Below, one piece after another: positions 1 through 5,967 of a stretch of 9,878 nt of DNA (position 1 is its first letter; the number at the start of each line of letters is the position of its first letter). Made by a program: the position numbers and the translations under genes. Under the pieces are notes generated by a model that worked only from the letters and a program-made list of their open reading frames with translations, had not been told where the DNA came from and ran no database searches. The stretch is from Synechococcales cyanobacterium PMM_0002 (GTDB lineage: Bacteria; Cyanobacteriota; Cyanobacteriia; Elainellales; Elainellaceae): positions 1 through 9,878 of the forward strand of contig CASBQX010000184.1 in NCBI GenBank assembly GCA_949127925.1, given 5' to 3'.

Positions 1-273
1 TTAATTTTTTGTGAGTGCAGATTATGGAAATCAAGCTTCCTAAGCGGTAGCATGACGTTTCTGTTCTCATTTTTTAGCGCTTATGGTTCGACTGTCCAAG
101 GGTTTGGGCGATCGCCCGTAAAAATTTTTAACAAAAACTCTCATCAAATCGGTCTACGCTAACAAATTAGGTGCCCTTTAAAATTGTAAGTGTCGATACT
201 CTAGAAAAAGAGTAAAGGCACTCAAGGTCGCGATGAGCCGCATTTAGCTACGACGTTTAGCAGGATTTTTAGA
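1..273. other. Non-coding leader region upstream of heme oxygenase
   Basis: I see no convincing gene here. The stretch is AT-rich and holds one HIP1 octamer GCGATCGC at 108-115 and a run of possible RNA structure at 171-221 (separate entry). No good -35/-10 pair stands out. TAAAAT at 179-184 resembles a -10 box, but no -35 box lies at the proper distance. The region most likely contains the promoter and 5' untranslated leader of the heme oxygenase gene. AGGA at 262-265, eight bases before the ATG at 274, is a usable ribosome binding site. Confidence 0.6.
171..221 (+). promoter_or_regulatory. Possible stem-loop in the ho1 leader
   Basis: GTGC (171-174) and CTTTA (176-180) can pair with TAAAG (213-217) and GCAC (218-221), a 9-bp stem with one bulged C at 175. 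Inside it, TACTCT (197-202) and AGAGTA (209-214) form a 6-bp hairpin with a 6-base loop. The two stems compete for bases 213-214, so they are partly alternative. The structure lies 52 bases before the start codon. A regulatory role is inference. Confidence 0.3.
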
Positions 274-990
274 ATGAGCAGCGATTTATCAACAAAACTC
301 CGCGAAGGAACCAAGAAAGCGCACACCATGGCGGAAAACACCGGGTTTGTTGCGTGTTTTCTAAAAGGCACCGTGGAGCCTACGTCTTACCGTAAGCTAG
401 TAGCCAATCTTTACTACGTCTACTCGGCGATGGAAGACGAAATGTATCGTCATCGGGAGCATCCTATTCTTGGAAAACTCTACTTTCCTGAACTGAACCG
501 CCGCGCTAGCCTTGAGCAAGATCTGGCGTACTACTTCGGTGCCAATTGGAAAGATGACGCCACTGCATCCAAAGCTGCTCAAGATTATGTGAGCCGGATT
601 CACGAGATTGGCAATACTGAACCAGAATTGCTAGTTGCCCACCTTTATACCCGCTACATGGGTGACCTCTCTGGTGGTCAAATTCTCAAAAAAATTGCTC
701 AGAATGCGATGAATCTCTCTGAAAATAAAGGGCTGGCATTCTATGAATTTGAGCAGATTCCCGATGAAAAAGAGTTCAAACGCGTCTATCGCGAACGGCT
801 AGATGACCTGTCGATTGATGATGCTATAGGCGATCGCATTGTCGAAGAAGCCAATGCTTCCTTTGGCTTGAACATGACCATGTTCAAAGAGCTAGAAGGC
901 AATTTGATCAAAGCGATCGGCATTCAGCTCTTTAGTCTATTGACGCGCAAACGCAATCGCGGCAGCACTACACTAGCAACGGCTGATTAA
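274..990 (+). CDS. ho1: Heme oxygenase (biliverdin-producing, ferredoxin-dependent)
   Basis: The 238-aa product belongs to the heme oxygenase family and is close to the roughly 240-aa length of cyanobacterial HO1. Visible landmarks are the proximal heme ligand His17 in GTKKAHTMAEN and the distal-helix signature GDLSGGQ at residues 130-136, whose glycines kink the helix over heme. Family knowledge: it opens heme at the alpha-methene bridge to give biliverdin IX-alpha, CO and ferrous iron, taking electrons from reduced ferredoxin. Biliverdin then feeds phycobilin synthesis for phycobilisomes and phytochromes. The protein is soluble, with no signal peptide. The ATG at 274 places His17 where the family has it and has AGGA eight bases upstream. 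No bilin reductase gene lies nearby; the gene appears to be transcribed alone. Which paralogue this is (aerobic HO1 or low-oxygen HO2) is not certain; HO1 is the more likely. Confidence 0.96.
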   Translation: MSSDLSTKLREGTKKAHTMAENTGFVACFLKGTVEPTSYRKLVANLYYVYSAMEDEMYRHREHPILGKLYFPELNRRASLEQDLAYYFGANWKDDATASKAAQDYVSRIHEIGNTEPELLVAHLYTRYMGDLSGGQILKKIAQNAMNLSENKGLAFYEFEQIPDEKEFKRVYRERLDDLSIDDAIGDRIVEEANASFGLNMTMFKELEGNLIKAIGIQLFSLLTRKRNRGSTTLATAD

Positions 991-1107
991 GAGTAGGATG
1001 ATCCTAGGTTGTAGAGGCTAGACCCCTAACCACACCTCCAAGACCTAATCCATCTTTCTTGCCTCTGCTTCGTAGAAGCAAACTGCTTCCTTATCCTTCA
1101 TTCTTCC

Positions 1108-1180
1108 CATAGGGTGGGCATGGCTAGCTAGAGTCTTCGGGGATTTCCTGAAGGGTTTGGTTGGTAATTCCCACCCTATG
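1108..1180. repeat. Inverted-repeat element with nested hairpin (MITE- or REP-like)
   Basis: CATAGGGTGGG (1108-1118) and CCCACCCTATG (1170-1180) are perfect 11-base inverted repeats. The 51-base interior contains a second hairpin: CTTCGGG (1135-1141) pairs with CCTGAAG (1147-1153), including one G-T pair, around a 5-base loop. GGGTGGGCA-type arms resemble dispersed palindromic repeats of filamentous cyanobacteria. Whether it is a small mobile element, a structured RNA or a terminator for ho1 cannot be decided here; no T-run follows. Confidence 0.5.
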
Positions 1181-1247
1181 TTTTGCTATTGCTCCAGTTT
1201 GGTCTCTAAATTGAACGAAGAGAAATCTCGATTTTGCAAGTCTGCAT

Positions 1248-1275
1248 CTTGGGGTTACCCGATTCGGCGTAAAAT
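1248..1275 (+). promoter_or_regulatory. Weak candidate promoter for accC
   Basis: CTTGGG (1248-1253) and TAAAAT (1270-1275) are separated by 16 bases and lie 61 bases before the accC start. The -10 hexamer matches the consensus at five of six bases, but the -35 is poor. Offered only as a candidate. Confidence 0.2.
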
Positions 1276-1335
1276 TCAGAACACTGGCTAGTTAATCATT
1301 CCTACCCCTAGTCCCTGATTCCCAGTTCCTATAAG

Positions 1336-2691
1336 ATGCGTTTCGAAAAAATTCTCATTGCTAACCGAGGGGAAATTGCCCTCCGCATTCTTCGAACCTG
1401 CGAGGAAATGGGGATCGCCACGGTTGCTGTCCATTCCACCATTGATCGCAATGCCCTTCACGTCCAACTGGCGGACGAGGCGGTCTGTATTGGTGAACCC
1501 CCCAGCAGTAAAAGTTATCTCAACATTCCCAACATTATTGCGGCAGCGCTCACTCGCAACGTTAGCGCCATCCATCCCGGCTATGGCTTTTTGGCAGAAA
1601 ACGCCCGGTTTGCGGAAATTTGCGCCGATCACCAAATTACCTTTATTGGCCCTTCGCCCGACTCAATGCGCTCGATGGGCGATAAGTCTACGGCAAAGAA
1701 AACGATGCAGCGGATTGGGGTGCCGACGGTACCGGGCAGCGAAGGACTGTTAACCGATGAACGGGAAGCCTTGGCGATCGCCCGTGAAATTGGCTACCCT
1801 GTCATGATCAAAGCCACAGCGGGCGGCGGCGGGCGCGGTATGCGTCTAGTGCGAGCTGAAGAGGAGCTGGTCAAGCTATTTTTTGCCGCTCAAGGAGAAG
1901 CAGAGGCAGTATTTGGCAACGCGGGTGTATACCTCGAAAAATTTATTGAACGTCCCCGCCATATTGAATTTCAAATTTTGGCTGACACCTACGGCAACGT
2001 CATCCATTTGGGTGAACGCGACTGTTCGATTCAGCGGCGTCATCAAAAGCTACTGGAAGAAGCCCCTAGTCCGGCGCTGACCCCAGAACTGCGCGAAAAA
2101 ATGGGGGCGGCAGCGGTGCGGGTCGCTCAAGCGATCAACTATATCGGTGCGGGCACCATTGAGTTTTTGTTAGATCAGTCGGGGCATTTCTATTTTATGG
2201 AAATGAACACCCGCATCCAGGTCGAACACCCGGTGACTGAAGTGATTACTGGGTTAGACCTGGTGGCAGAGCAAATTCGAGTGGCTCAGGGTGAACCCTT
2301 GCAGTTGACCCAAGATCAGGTGCAGCTGCGAGGACATGCGATTGAGTGCCGGATTAACGCTGAAGATCCAGATCAAAACTTTCGCCCCAACCCTGGGCGC
2401 ATCAGTGGCTACCTGCCGCCTGGCGGTAACGGGGTGCGGATGGATTCTCACGTTTATACCGATTATGAAATTCCGCCTTACTACGATTCTCTAATTGGTA
2501 AGCTAATCGTCTGGGCACCCGATCGCCTCTCTGCCATCCACCGGATGAAGCGTGCTCTCAGAGAATTTGCCATTACCGGATTGCCGACGACCATTGGCTT
2601 TCATCAAAGAATCTTAGAAAATCAAAATTTTTTAGATGGTAATGTCTACACCAATTTTGTCGAGCAAATGATGCAGGCGTCTAAAAAGTAA
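1336..2691 (+). CDS. accC: Acetyl-CoA carboxylase, biotin carboxylase subunit
   Basis: The 451-aa product is full length for AccC (usually about 450 aa). It has an N-terminal biotin-carboxylase domain (FEKILIANRGEIALRI at 3-18), an ATP-grasp domain with the glycine-rich loop at residues 159-168 (KATAGGGGRG) and ATP-binding Lys117 and Lys159, and the catalytic segment MEMNTRIQVEHPVTE at 288-302 with Glu289, Asn291, Arg293, Gln295 and Glu297. A C-terminal biotin-carboxylase domain follows. Family knowledge: it carboxylates the biotin on AccB using ATP and bicarbonate, the first step in making malonyl-CoA for fatty-acid synthesis in the cytosol. AccB is not adjacent, which is common in cyanobacteria. 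The ATG at 1336 gives the family N terminus directly; no strong ribosome binding site precedes it. Confidence 0.98.
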   Translation: MRFEKILIANRGEIALRILRTCEEMGIATVAVHSTIDRNALHVQLADEAVCIGEPPSSKSYLNIPNIIAAALTRNVSAIHPGYGFLAENARFAEICADHQITFIGPSPDSMRSMGDKSTAKKTMQRIGVPTVPGSEGLLTDEREALAIAREIGYPVMIKATAGGGGRGMRLVRAEEELVKLFFAAQGEAEAVFGNAGVYLEKFIERPRHIEFQILADTYGNVIHLGERDCSIQRRHQKLLEEAPSPALTPELREKMGAAAVRVAQAINYIGAGTIEFLLDQSGHFYFMEMNTRIQVEHPVTEVITGLDLVAEQIRVAQGEPLQLTQDQVQLRGHAIECRINAEDPDQNFRPNPGRISGYLPPGGNGVRMDSHVYTDYEIPPYYDSLIGKLIVWAPDRLSAIHRMKRALREFAITGLPTTIGFHQRILENQNFLDGNVYTNFVEQMMQASKK

Positions 2692-2713
2692 GGCGGGTTT
2701 CTAAAAACTAATG

Positions 2714-2754
2714 CAGACGCAGGTTGCTTCACGCTATGAGTTCACCCGCGTCTG
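2714..2754. terminator. Stem-loop after accC, possible terminator
   Basis: CAGACGC (2714-2720) pairs with GCGTCTG (2748-2754); after one mismatch GGT (2722-2724) can pair with ACC (2744-2746). It begins 23 bases after the accC stop codon, between convergent genes. No T-run follows, so it is not a classic intrinsic terminator; it could protect the 3' end of the message. Confidence 0.35.
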
Positions 2755-2761
2755 AGTGATA

Positions 2762-2779
2762 TTAGACTGGCCAGTCTAA
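2762..2779. repeat. Perfect 18-bp palindrome between convergent genes
   Basis: TTAGACTGGCCAGTCTAA reads the same on both strands without interruption. It lies 15 bases before the 3' end of the YggT gene on the minus strand and 71 bases after accC. A spacer-free palindrome suits a dimeric protein site as well as an RNA hairpin. Its role is unknown. Confidence 0.6.
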
Positions 2780-2793
2780 GGAGTATAGCTGGA

Positions 2794-3084
2794 CTAGTAT
2801 CGCCCCATCATGGTTAGTAGTCCCTGTTGCCCCAGTAAGATTTCGCGCAGTAGGCTGAAAATCCCTACCCATACAATCGGTGTGATATCGACCCCACCAA
2901 TCGGTGTAATTAGTTTGCGGGTAGGAATTAAGAACGGCTCAGTGGGCAGGGCAATGAGCTTGAACGGCATCTGAGTTAGGTCGACTTGAGGGTACCAGGT
3001 CAACACGATGCGGAAGATGAATAGCAAAATCATCAAACCGAAGGTGATTCCTAGTCCTAGGGAGGCGATCGCAGTAGAAGTCAT
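2794..3084 (-). CDS. YggT family (Ycf19-like) membrane protein
   Basis: A small integral membrane protein with two hydrophobic segments (about residues 8-30 and 68-88 when counted from the ATG) around a conserved loop (LTWYPQVDLTQMPFKLIALPTEPFL region) followed by RKLITPIGGVDITPI. The TEPFLIPTRKLITPIGG block is typical of the YggT/Ycf19 family. Family members in cyanobacteria and plastids (the plant CCB3/YLMG group) are linked to cytochrome b6 heme attachment or to nucleoid and membrane organisation; the exact role here is not shown by sequence. I place the start at the ATG at 3084 (96 aa); a TTG at 3093 would add three residues. Neither has a clear ribosome binding site. The gene is convergent with accC and divergent from psbX, so it is probably transcribed alone. 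Confidence 0.9.
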   Translation of the reverse strand: MTSTAIASLGLGITFGLMILLFIFRIVLTWYPQVDLTQMPFKLIALPTEPFLIPTRKLITPIGGVDITPIVWVGIFSLLREILLGQQGLLTMMGRY

Positions 3085-3110
3085 AAACGCCAAATTTTAA
3101 GCAATGTATC

Positions 3111-3144
3111 GTTCACTTCTCATATTCTACTAAAGAGAGTGAAC
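3111..3144. promoter_or_regulatory. Inverted repeat in the yggT-psbX divergent region
   Basis: GTTCACT (3111-3117) and AGTGAAC (3138-3144) are perfect 7-base inverted repeats, 20 bases apart, just upstream of the YggT start on the minus strand. The arms are centred 21 bases (two helical turns) apart... 27 bases measured arm start to arm start. This fits either a hairpin in the YggT leader or a two-half-site operator; I cannot tell which. Confidence 0.3.
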
Positions 3145-3231
3145 CCAAACGGCTGACCTGCGGCGCGCCCGCAAGATTGCCAAAATCCTCTTGTATTCTA
3201 AAATCCTCCTATCTATTCTATAAACGCTGAC

Positions 3232-3260
3232 TTTTCAAGACGTTAACAGACCTATAGAAT
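3232..3260 (+). promoter_or_regulatory. Candidate promoter for psbX
   Basis: TTTTCA (3232-3237), a 17-base spacer and TAGAAT (3255-3260) form a plausible sigma-70-type promoter 43 bases before the psbX start. The -10 box matches consensus at five of six positions and the -35 box at four of six. An upstream alternative is TTGTAT (3191-3196), also 17 bases from TATTCT (3214-3219). Confidence 0.4.
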
Positions 3261-3302
3261 TAACAAGTGAAGCGATCGCTAAAAATTAAGGATTAAGATC
3301 CC

Positions 3303-3422
3303 ATGACCCCATCATTGATGAACTTTTTCTATAGCTTACTGGCAGGCTTCGTCATTATTGTGATCCCCGTTGTAGTGGGTCTGGTATTCATTAGCCAAAA
3401 AGATAAGATTCAACGGCTTTAG
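3303..3422 (+). CDS. psbX: Photosystem II reaction center protein X (PsbX)
   Basis: This 39-aa gene starts MTPSLMNFFYSLLAG and ends ISQKDKIQRL. The N-terminal MTPSL, a single transmembrane helix (about residues 9-30) and the C-terminal ISQxDKIQR motif are hallmarks of cyanobacterial PsbX, and the length is normal. Family knowledge: PsbX is a one-helix thylakoid subunit of photosystem II at the periphery near cytochrome b559, and influences quinone exchange at the QB site. TAAGGA at 3287-3292, ten bases before the ATG, is a fair ribosome binding site. The gene stands alone between a promoter candidate and a stem-loop terminator candidate, so it is probably monocistronic. Its place between the YggT gene and ycf66 resembles gene order I recall from other cyanobacteria. 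Confidence 0.95.
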   Translation: MTPSLMNFFYSLLAGFVIIVIPVVVGLVFISQKDKIQRL

Positions 3423-3471
3423 TTTGACCACCTGCCCCGCTAGTTTGGGCGGCTTGTGAGGCAAGACTGGT

Positions 3472-3506
3472 TTGGGGACACGCTATTGGGGTGTCCCTAA
3501 TTTATT
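3472..3506 (+). terminator. Terminator-like hairpin after psbX
   Basis: GGGACAC (3475-3481) pairs perfectly with GTGTCCC (3491-3497) around a 9-base loop. Flanking G-T and two T-A pairs (3472-3474 with 3498-3500) extend the stem to ten pairs. It is followed by TTTATT, a short T-rich tail. It lies about 50 bases after the psbX stop codon. Confidence 0.55.
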
Positions 3507-3512
3507 GGAAAC

Positions 3513-3556
3513 CATTTTAGCTAAGACTTTTCAGCTAGGATTTTTTAGCTTAGGGC
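3513..3556. repeat. Three-copy imperfect repeat of 14-base period
   Basis: AGCT recurs at 3519, 3533 and 3547, exactly 14 bases apart, each time preceded by a T-rich stretch: AGCTAAGACTTTTC, AGCTAGGATTTTTT, AGCTTAGGGCTCGG. The third copy matches only in its first half. The array lies about 100 bases upstream of the ycf66 start, where promoter elements would be expected. Confidence 0.4.
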
Positions 3557-3652
3557 TCGGTTAGGATGATTCCAGGACTTGATAGTGGTCACTTTGACTG
3601 GTGATTTCCATTTCCAGCCGCTAGGATTAGGACATATTTACGGAGAAGTGTG

Positions 3653-4567
3653 ATGGTGGATCTCGGACTGAATTTGAGCGGCGTGGTCAGTGCGCTCTAT
3701 TTGCAGCCCCAACCAGTCCTGGCTCAAGTGGTATTTGGCAGCAACCCAGCCGCGTTGCTGGGGATTGCACTGGCTGTGGGTGGTGCAGGGCTTTATTTTT
3801 TAAGAAATTTTCGGCCTCAATCTGCTCGCGACCAAGACATCGCACTAGCTGCTGTATTGCTGCTGTGTGGGGCAATTCTGTTTTTCCAGGGCTGGCGGTT
3901 AGATCCCATCTTAACCTTCGGTTTTTTCTTGATGGCGGGCGCAGCAGCGGCGTTTGCCCTAGAAACGATTCGCTTGCGCGGAGCCACGACGGAACAAGCC
4001 AAGCGCTACACCCCTGTGGTAGACGATGAGCGACCCGTAAGCCGGGTGTATCGAGCCGAACTCGATGAATTGTCGGCAGTCGAAGATCGACCGACCACTC
4101 GCCGGATTCGAGCTAGCCGCGACTATCGCTCGGATGATCTAGATGACTATGCCGATGAAGGTCGTCGTCGCCCTTCGATTCGTGGGGGTAGCGATCGCCC
4201 TGAACGACCTAATCCCAATAGCCCGTCCTCTCGCAAGCGGCGTCCGCCTGCCTCCTCTTCCCGCCCTGAAAGCCGTCCACCCGCTCGCTCCGTAGACCGT
4301 GGCGCTTGGGATGATGAGGCTCCTAGCCGCTCTGAACGGGGCGTTTGGGATGATGATTCTCAAGACACCCCGCCTACCCGTGATGCGAGTCGAACCGCTC
4401 GCTCTGGCGGTCGCCCATCCTCTTCTTCTTCTCGCCCTCAGCGGCCTCGCTCCACCGACGATAGCGCGACTCGTCGAACTTCACAGCAGCCTGCTGCCGA
4501 CTATGTAGATTACCAGCCGATTGACTACTCAGACGATGAGGCTGATAACTCTTCCAACTTTGACTAA
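3653..4567 (+). CDS. ycf66: Ycf66 family membrane protein with long acidic/basic tail
   Basis: The first 120 residues match the Ycf66 family: the SNPAALLGIALAVGGAGLYF helix region, the FRPQSARDQDIALAA block, the FQGWRLDPIL motif and the ETIRLRGATTEQAKR end. I count three hydrophobic segments. The rest (about residues 125-304) is low-complexity and rich in Arg, Ser, Pro and Asp, probably disordered. It contains two copies of an RGxWDD motif (RGAWDDEAP and RGVWDDDSQ, about 18 residues apart). Family knowledge: Ycf66 is conserved in cyanobacteria and some plastids; its function is not firmly established. I prefer the ATG at 3653, seven bases after GGAG (3642-3645), over the GTG at 3650. The 3' end overlaps the next gene by about 32 bases. 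Confidence 0.9.
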   Translation: MVDLGLNLSGVVSALYLQPQPVLAQVVFGSNPAALLGIALAVGGAGLYFLRNFRPQSARDQDIALAAVLLLCGAILFFQGWRLDPILTFGFFLMAGAAAAFALETIRLRGATTEQAKRYTPVVDDERPVSRVYRAELDELSAVEDRPTTRRIRASRDYRSDDLDDYADEGRRRPSIRGGSDRPERPNPNSPSSRKRRPPASSSRPESRPPARSVDRGAWDDEAPSRSERGVWDDDSQDTPPTRDASRTARSGGRPSSSSSRPQRPRSTDDSATRRTSQQPAADYVDYQPIDYSDDEADNSSNFD

Positions 4568-5162
4568 AGAGGCGATAGGTCGCTTTGGCCATCGAGTACA
4601 GGGCTGGCTCGTGATTGGTTTCAGCCTGCTGTTGGTGGTCGCGATCAGCTACTTTAGCTGTTTTGCAGTCAGGGCTGAGCCGATCGCCCTGGCTGCACTC
4701 TCTTTAAATTCCGTTGGGTTAATCAATCCACAGGGGCTAAACAGCACCTACACGGATGAACGCCCTGTTTTGAGCGGCAGTGGTCGGTTTCTAGCGTTTA
4801 TTTCTGGTCGCGATGGACGTCGCCGCCTCATGCTATATGACCTGCAATCAGAGCAGTTAGTTGATCTGCCGTGGCTAAATCGTCGCGATGCGATCGCCGA
4901 ACATCCCAGCATTAGTAACAATGCCCGATATATTGTCTATGTTGCCAGCGATAGTGGTAGACCTGAAGTCGAACTTTATGATCGGGTGACCCAACTCGTT
5001 CAGGTATTGACCGGGGCTTATCGGGGCTGGTTTAGAAACCCTAGTATTAGCCCTGATGGGCGCTACATTGCTTTTGAATCGGGTCGAGAGGGCCAGTGGG
5101 ATATCCAAATGATTGACCGAGGCAGCAACATAGAACTGGATATCTTAGATCAACGCAGTTAG
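4536..5162 (+). CDS. TolB-like (PD40) half-propeller protein, copy 1
   Basis: The product has an N-terminal hydrophobic segment (about residues 23-42) ending in AVRAEP, a plausible signal-peptidase I site. Three PD40/TolB-type beta-propeller blades follow. The second and third begin EHPSISNNARYIVYVASDSG and RNPSISPDGRYIAFESGREG; each ends in a D-x-x or LYD strand. TolB-type propellers have six blades, so this is half a propeller. It probably acts in the periplasm or at the membrane, likely as a binding scaffold; the partner is unknown. The ATG at 4536 overlaps ycf66 by 32 bases and suggests translational coupling; TTG 4521, TTG 4560 and GTG 4611 are other in-frame starts, and the last would still keep the signal segment. 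The next gene is a paralogue. Confidence 0.75.
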   Translation: MRLITLPTLTKEAIGRFGHRVQGWLVIGFSLLLVVAISYFSCFAVRAEPIALAALSLNSVGLINPQGLNSTYTDERPVLSGSGRFLAFISGRDGRRRLMLYDLQSEQLVDLPWLNRRDAIAEHPSISNNARYIVYVASDSGRPEVELYDRVTQLVQVLTGAYRGWFRNPSISPDGRYIAFESGREGQWDIQMIDRGSNIELDILDQRS

Positions 5163-5262
5163 TGAGTTAATTCAGTCCGCAACAGGTTGCAAAAGGCTGT
5201 GATAAAAGGTGTAGGGTTTAGATTAGGCCGTCCCTGCTGTTTTTATCTCTCCTCATAGTTCT

Positions 5263-5760
5263 GTGAAACTTGTCCCTGTGATTGTGGCGATCGCCCTCGT
5301 CGTATTTTTCCTGAGTAGCTTCAGCTATCCACGCTTGATGACGCTGCCCTATGATTCTGCTGGGCGCAGTCTCAACAGCCCCTACACCGAGCATGAGCCA
5401 CAGGTTGCAGGAGATTATCTCGTGTTTATTTCTGACCGTAATGGCAGCCAGGATGTTTATTTATACGACCTAGTCAGTCGCAAGCTGCTCGATTTACCTG
5501 GGCTAAACTCAGTCGATAGCGTTGCCTCTCACCCTGGTGTGTCCGTTGATGGCCGCTATCTTGTGTTTGCAGCTAGCCACGGCGGCGATGTAGATATTTA
5601 CCGATACGATCGCCAAGTGCGCCGCCTGCAAAACCTCACGGCCAGTTTAGATGCAGAGGTGCGAAACCCTACCATCAGCGGCGATGGGAACAAAATCGCC
5701 TTTGAATCGAATGCCAATGGGCAGTGGGATATTGTGCTGTATGACCGTTCTGACTTTTAA
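5263..5760 (+). CDS. TolB-like (PD40) half-propeller protein, copy 2
   Basis: A 165-aa paralogue of the preceding protein. An N-terminal hydrophobic segment (residues 3-20) acts as signal peptide or membrane anchor; it has no lipobox cysteine and no obvious AxA site. Three PD40-like blades follow, with EHEPQVAGDYLVFISDRNG, SHPGVSVDGRYLVFAASHGG and RNPTISGDGNKIAFESNANG as blade starts. The endings GQWDIVLYDR here and GQWDIQMIDR in copy 1 show the common origin. The GTG at 5263 is the only good start: reading upstream, no ATG appears before an in-frame TAG at 5224-5226. It begins 100 bases after copy 1, so the two may share a transcript. Function is unknown; extracytoplasmic location is inferred. 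Confidence 0.75.
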   Translation: MKLVPVIVAIALVVFFLSSFSYPRLMTLPYDSAGRSLNSPYTEHEPQVAGDYLVFISDRNGSQDVYLYDLVSRKLLDLPGLNSVDSVASHPGVSVDGRYLVFAASHGGDVDIYRYDRQVRRLQNLTASLDAEVRNPTISGDGNKIAFESNANGQWDIVLYDRSDF

Positions 5761-5855
5761 ATTTATTTATTTTCTAAGTTTAAAACCTGGCCAGATGACG
5801 CTTGCTTCGAGTTGTGGGCAGAATAGGAGAGAAGTCAGTAAGGTCTAATCCTACG

Positions 5856-5874
5856 AATTAGCAATAATTAGCAA
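5856..5874. promoter_or_regulatory. Ten-base-spaced direct repeat upstream of the protease gene
   Basis: AATTAGCAA occurs at 5856-5864 and again at 5866-5874, a period of exactly ten bases, so both copies face the same side of the helix. It lies about 95 bases before the protease start. A regulator site is possible but unproved. Confidence 0.3.
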
Positions 5875-5925
5875 GGTTCTCTACGTTTTCCTGGACGAGT
5901 CCCAGCGCATTGTAGAAAATAGAAG

Positions 5926-5949
5926 AGACTGTAGTAAACCAGACTGTAG
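5926..5949. repeat. Short direct repeat in the protease leader
   Basis: AGACTGTAG occurs at 5926-5934 and 5941-5949, a 15-base period, just before the protease start at 5968. A partial third copy, TGTAGA, lies at 5911-5916. No ribosome binding site is visible between the repeat and the ATG. Confidence 0.3.
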
Positions 5950-5967
5950 AACCACCCCCCTCACCGC

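Larger units (their letters stand above)
991..1335. other. Intergenic region between ho1 and accC
   Basis: This 345-base stretch has no supportable gene. It contains a triple GCTTC/GAAGC mini-repeat (1066-1089), a long inverted-repeat element (1108-1180), and a weak promoter-like pair before accC: CTTGGG at 1248-1253 and TAAAAT at 1270-1275 with 16 bases between. There is no clear Shine-Dalgarno sequence before the accC ATG at 1336. Confidence 0.6.

Noticed and set aside
1288..1635. Open frame of 115 codons on the minus strand across the accC start
   Set aside because: It lies antisense to well-conserved accC codons and resembles no family; it is a shadow of the real gene.
3085..3093. TTG start for the YggT protein
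   Set aside because: The ATG nine bases downstream is as well placed, and the three added residues are not needed by the family.
4139..4363. Open frames on both strands across the ycf66 tail (such as 4139-4363 minus and 4299-4508 plus)
   Set aside because: The Arg/Ser/Pro-rich codons of the tail create few stops in other frames. No family features appear.
4536..5760. A single propeller gene split by a frameshift or stop
   Set aside because: The second open frame has its own hydrophobic N terminus, and both copies contain the same third-blade ending, so this is a duplication of complete genes.
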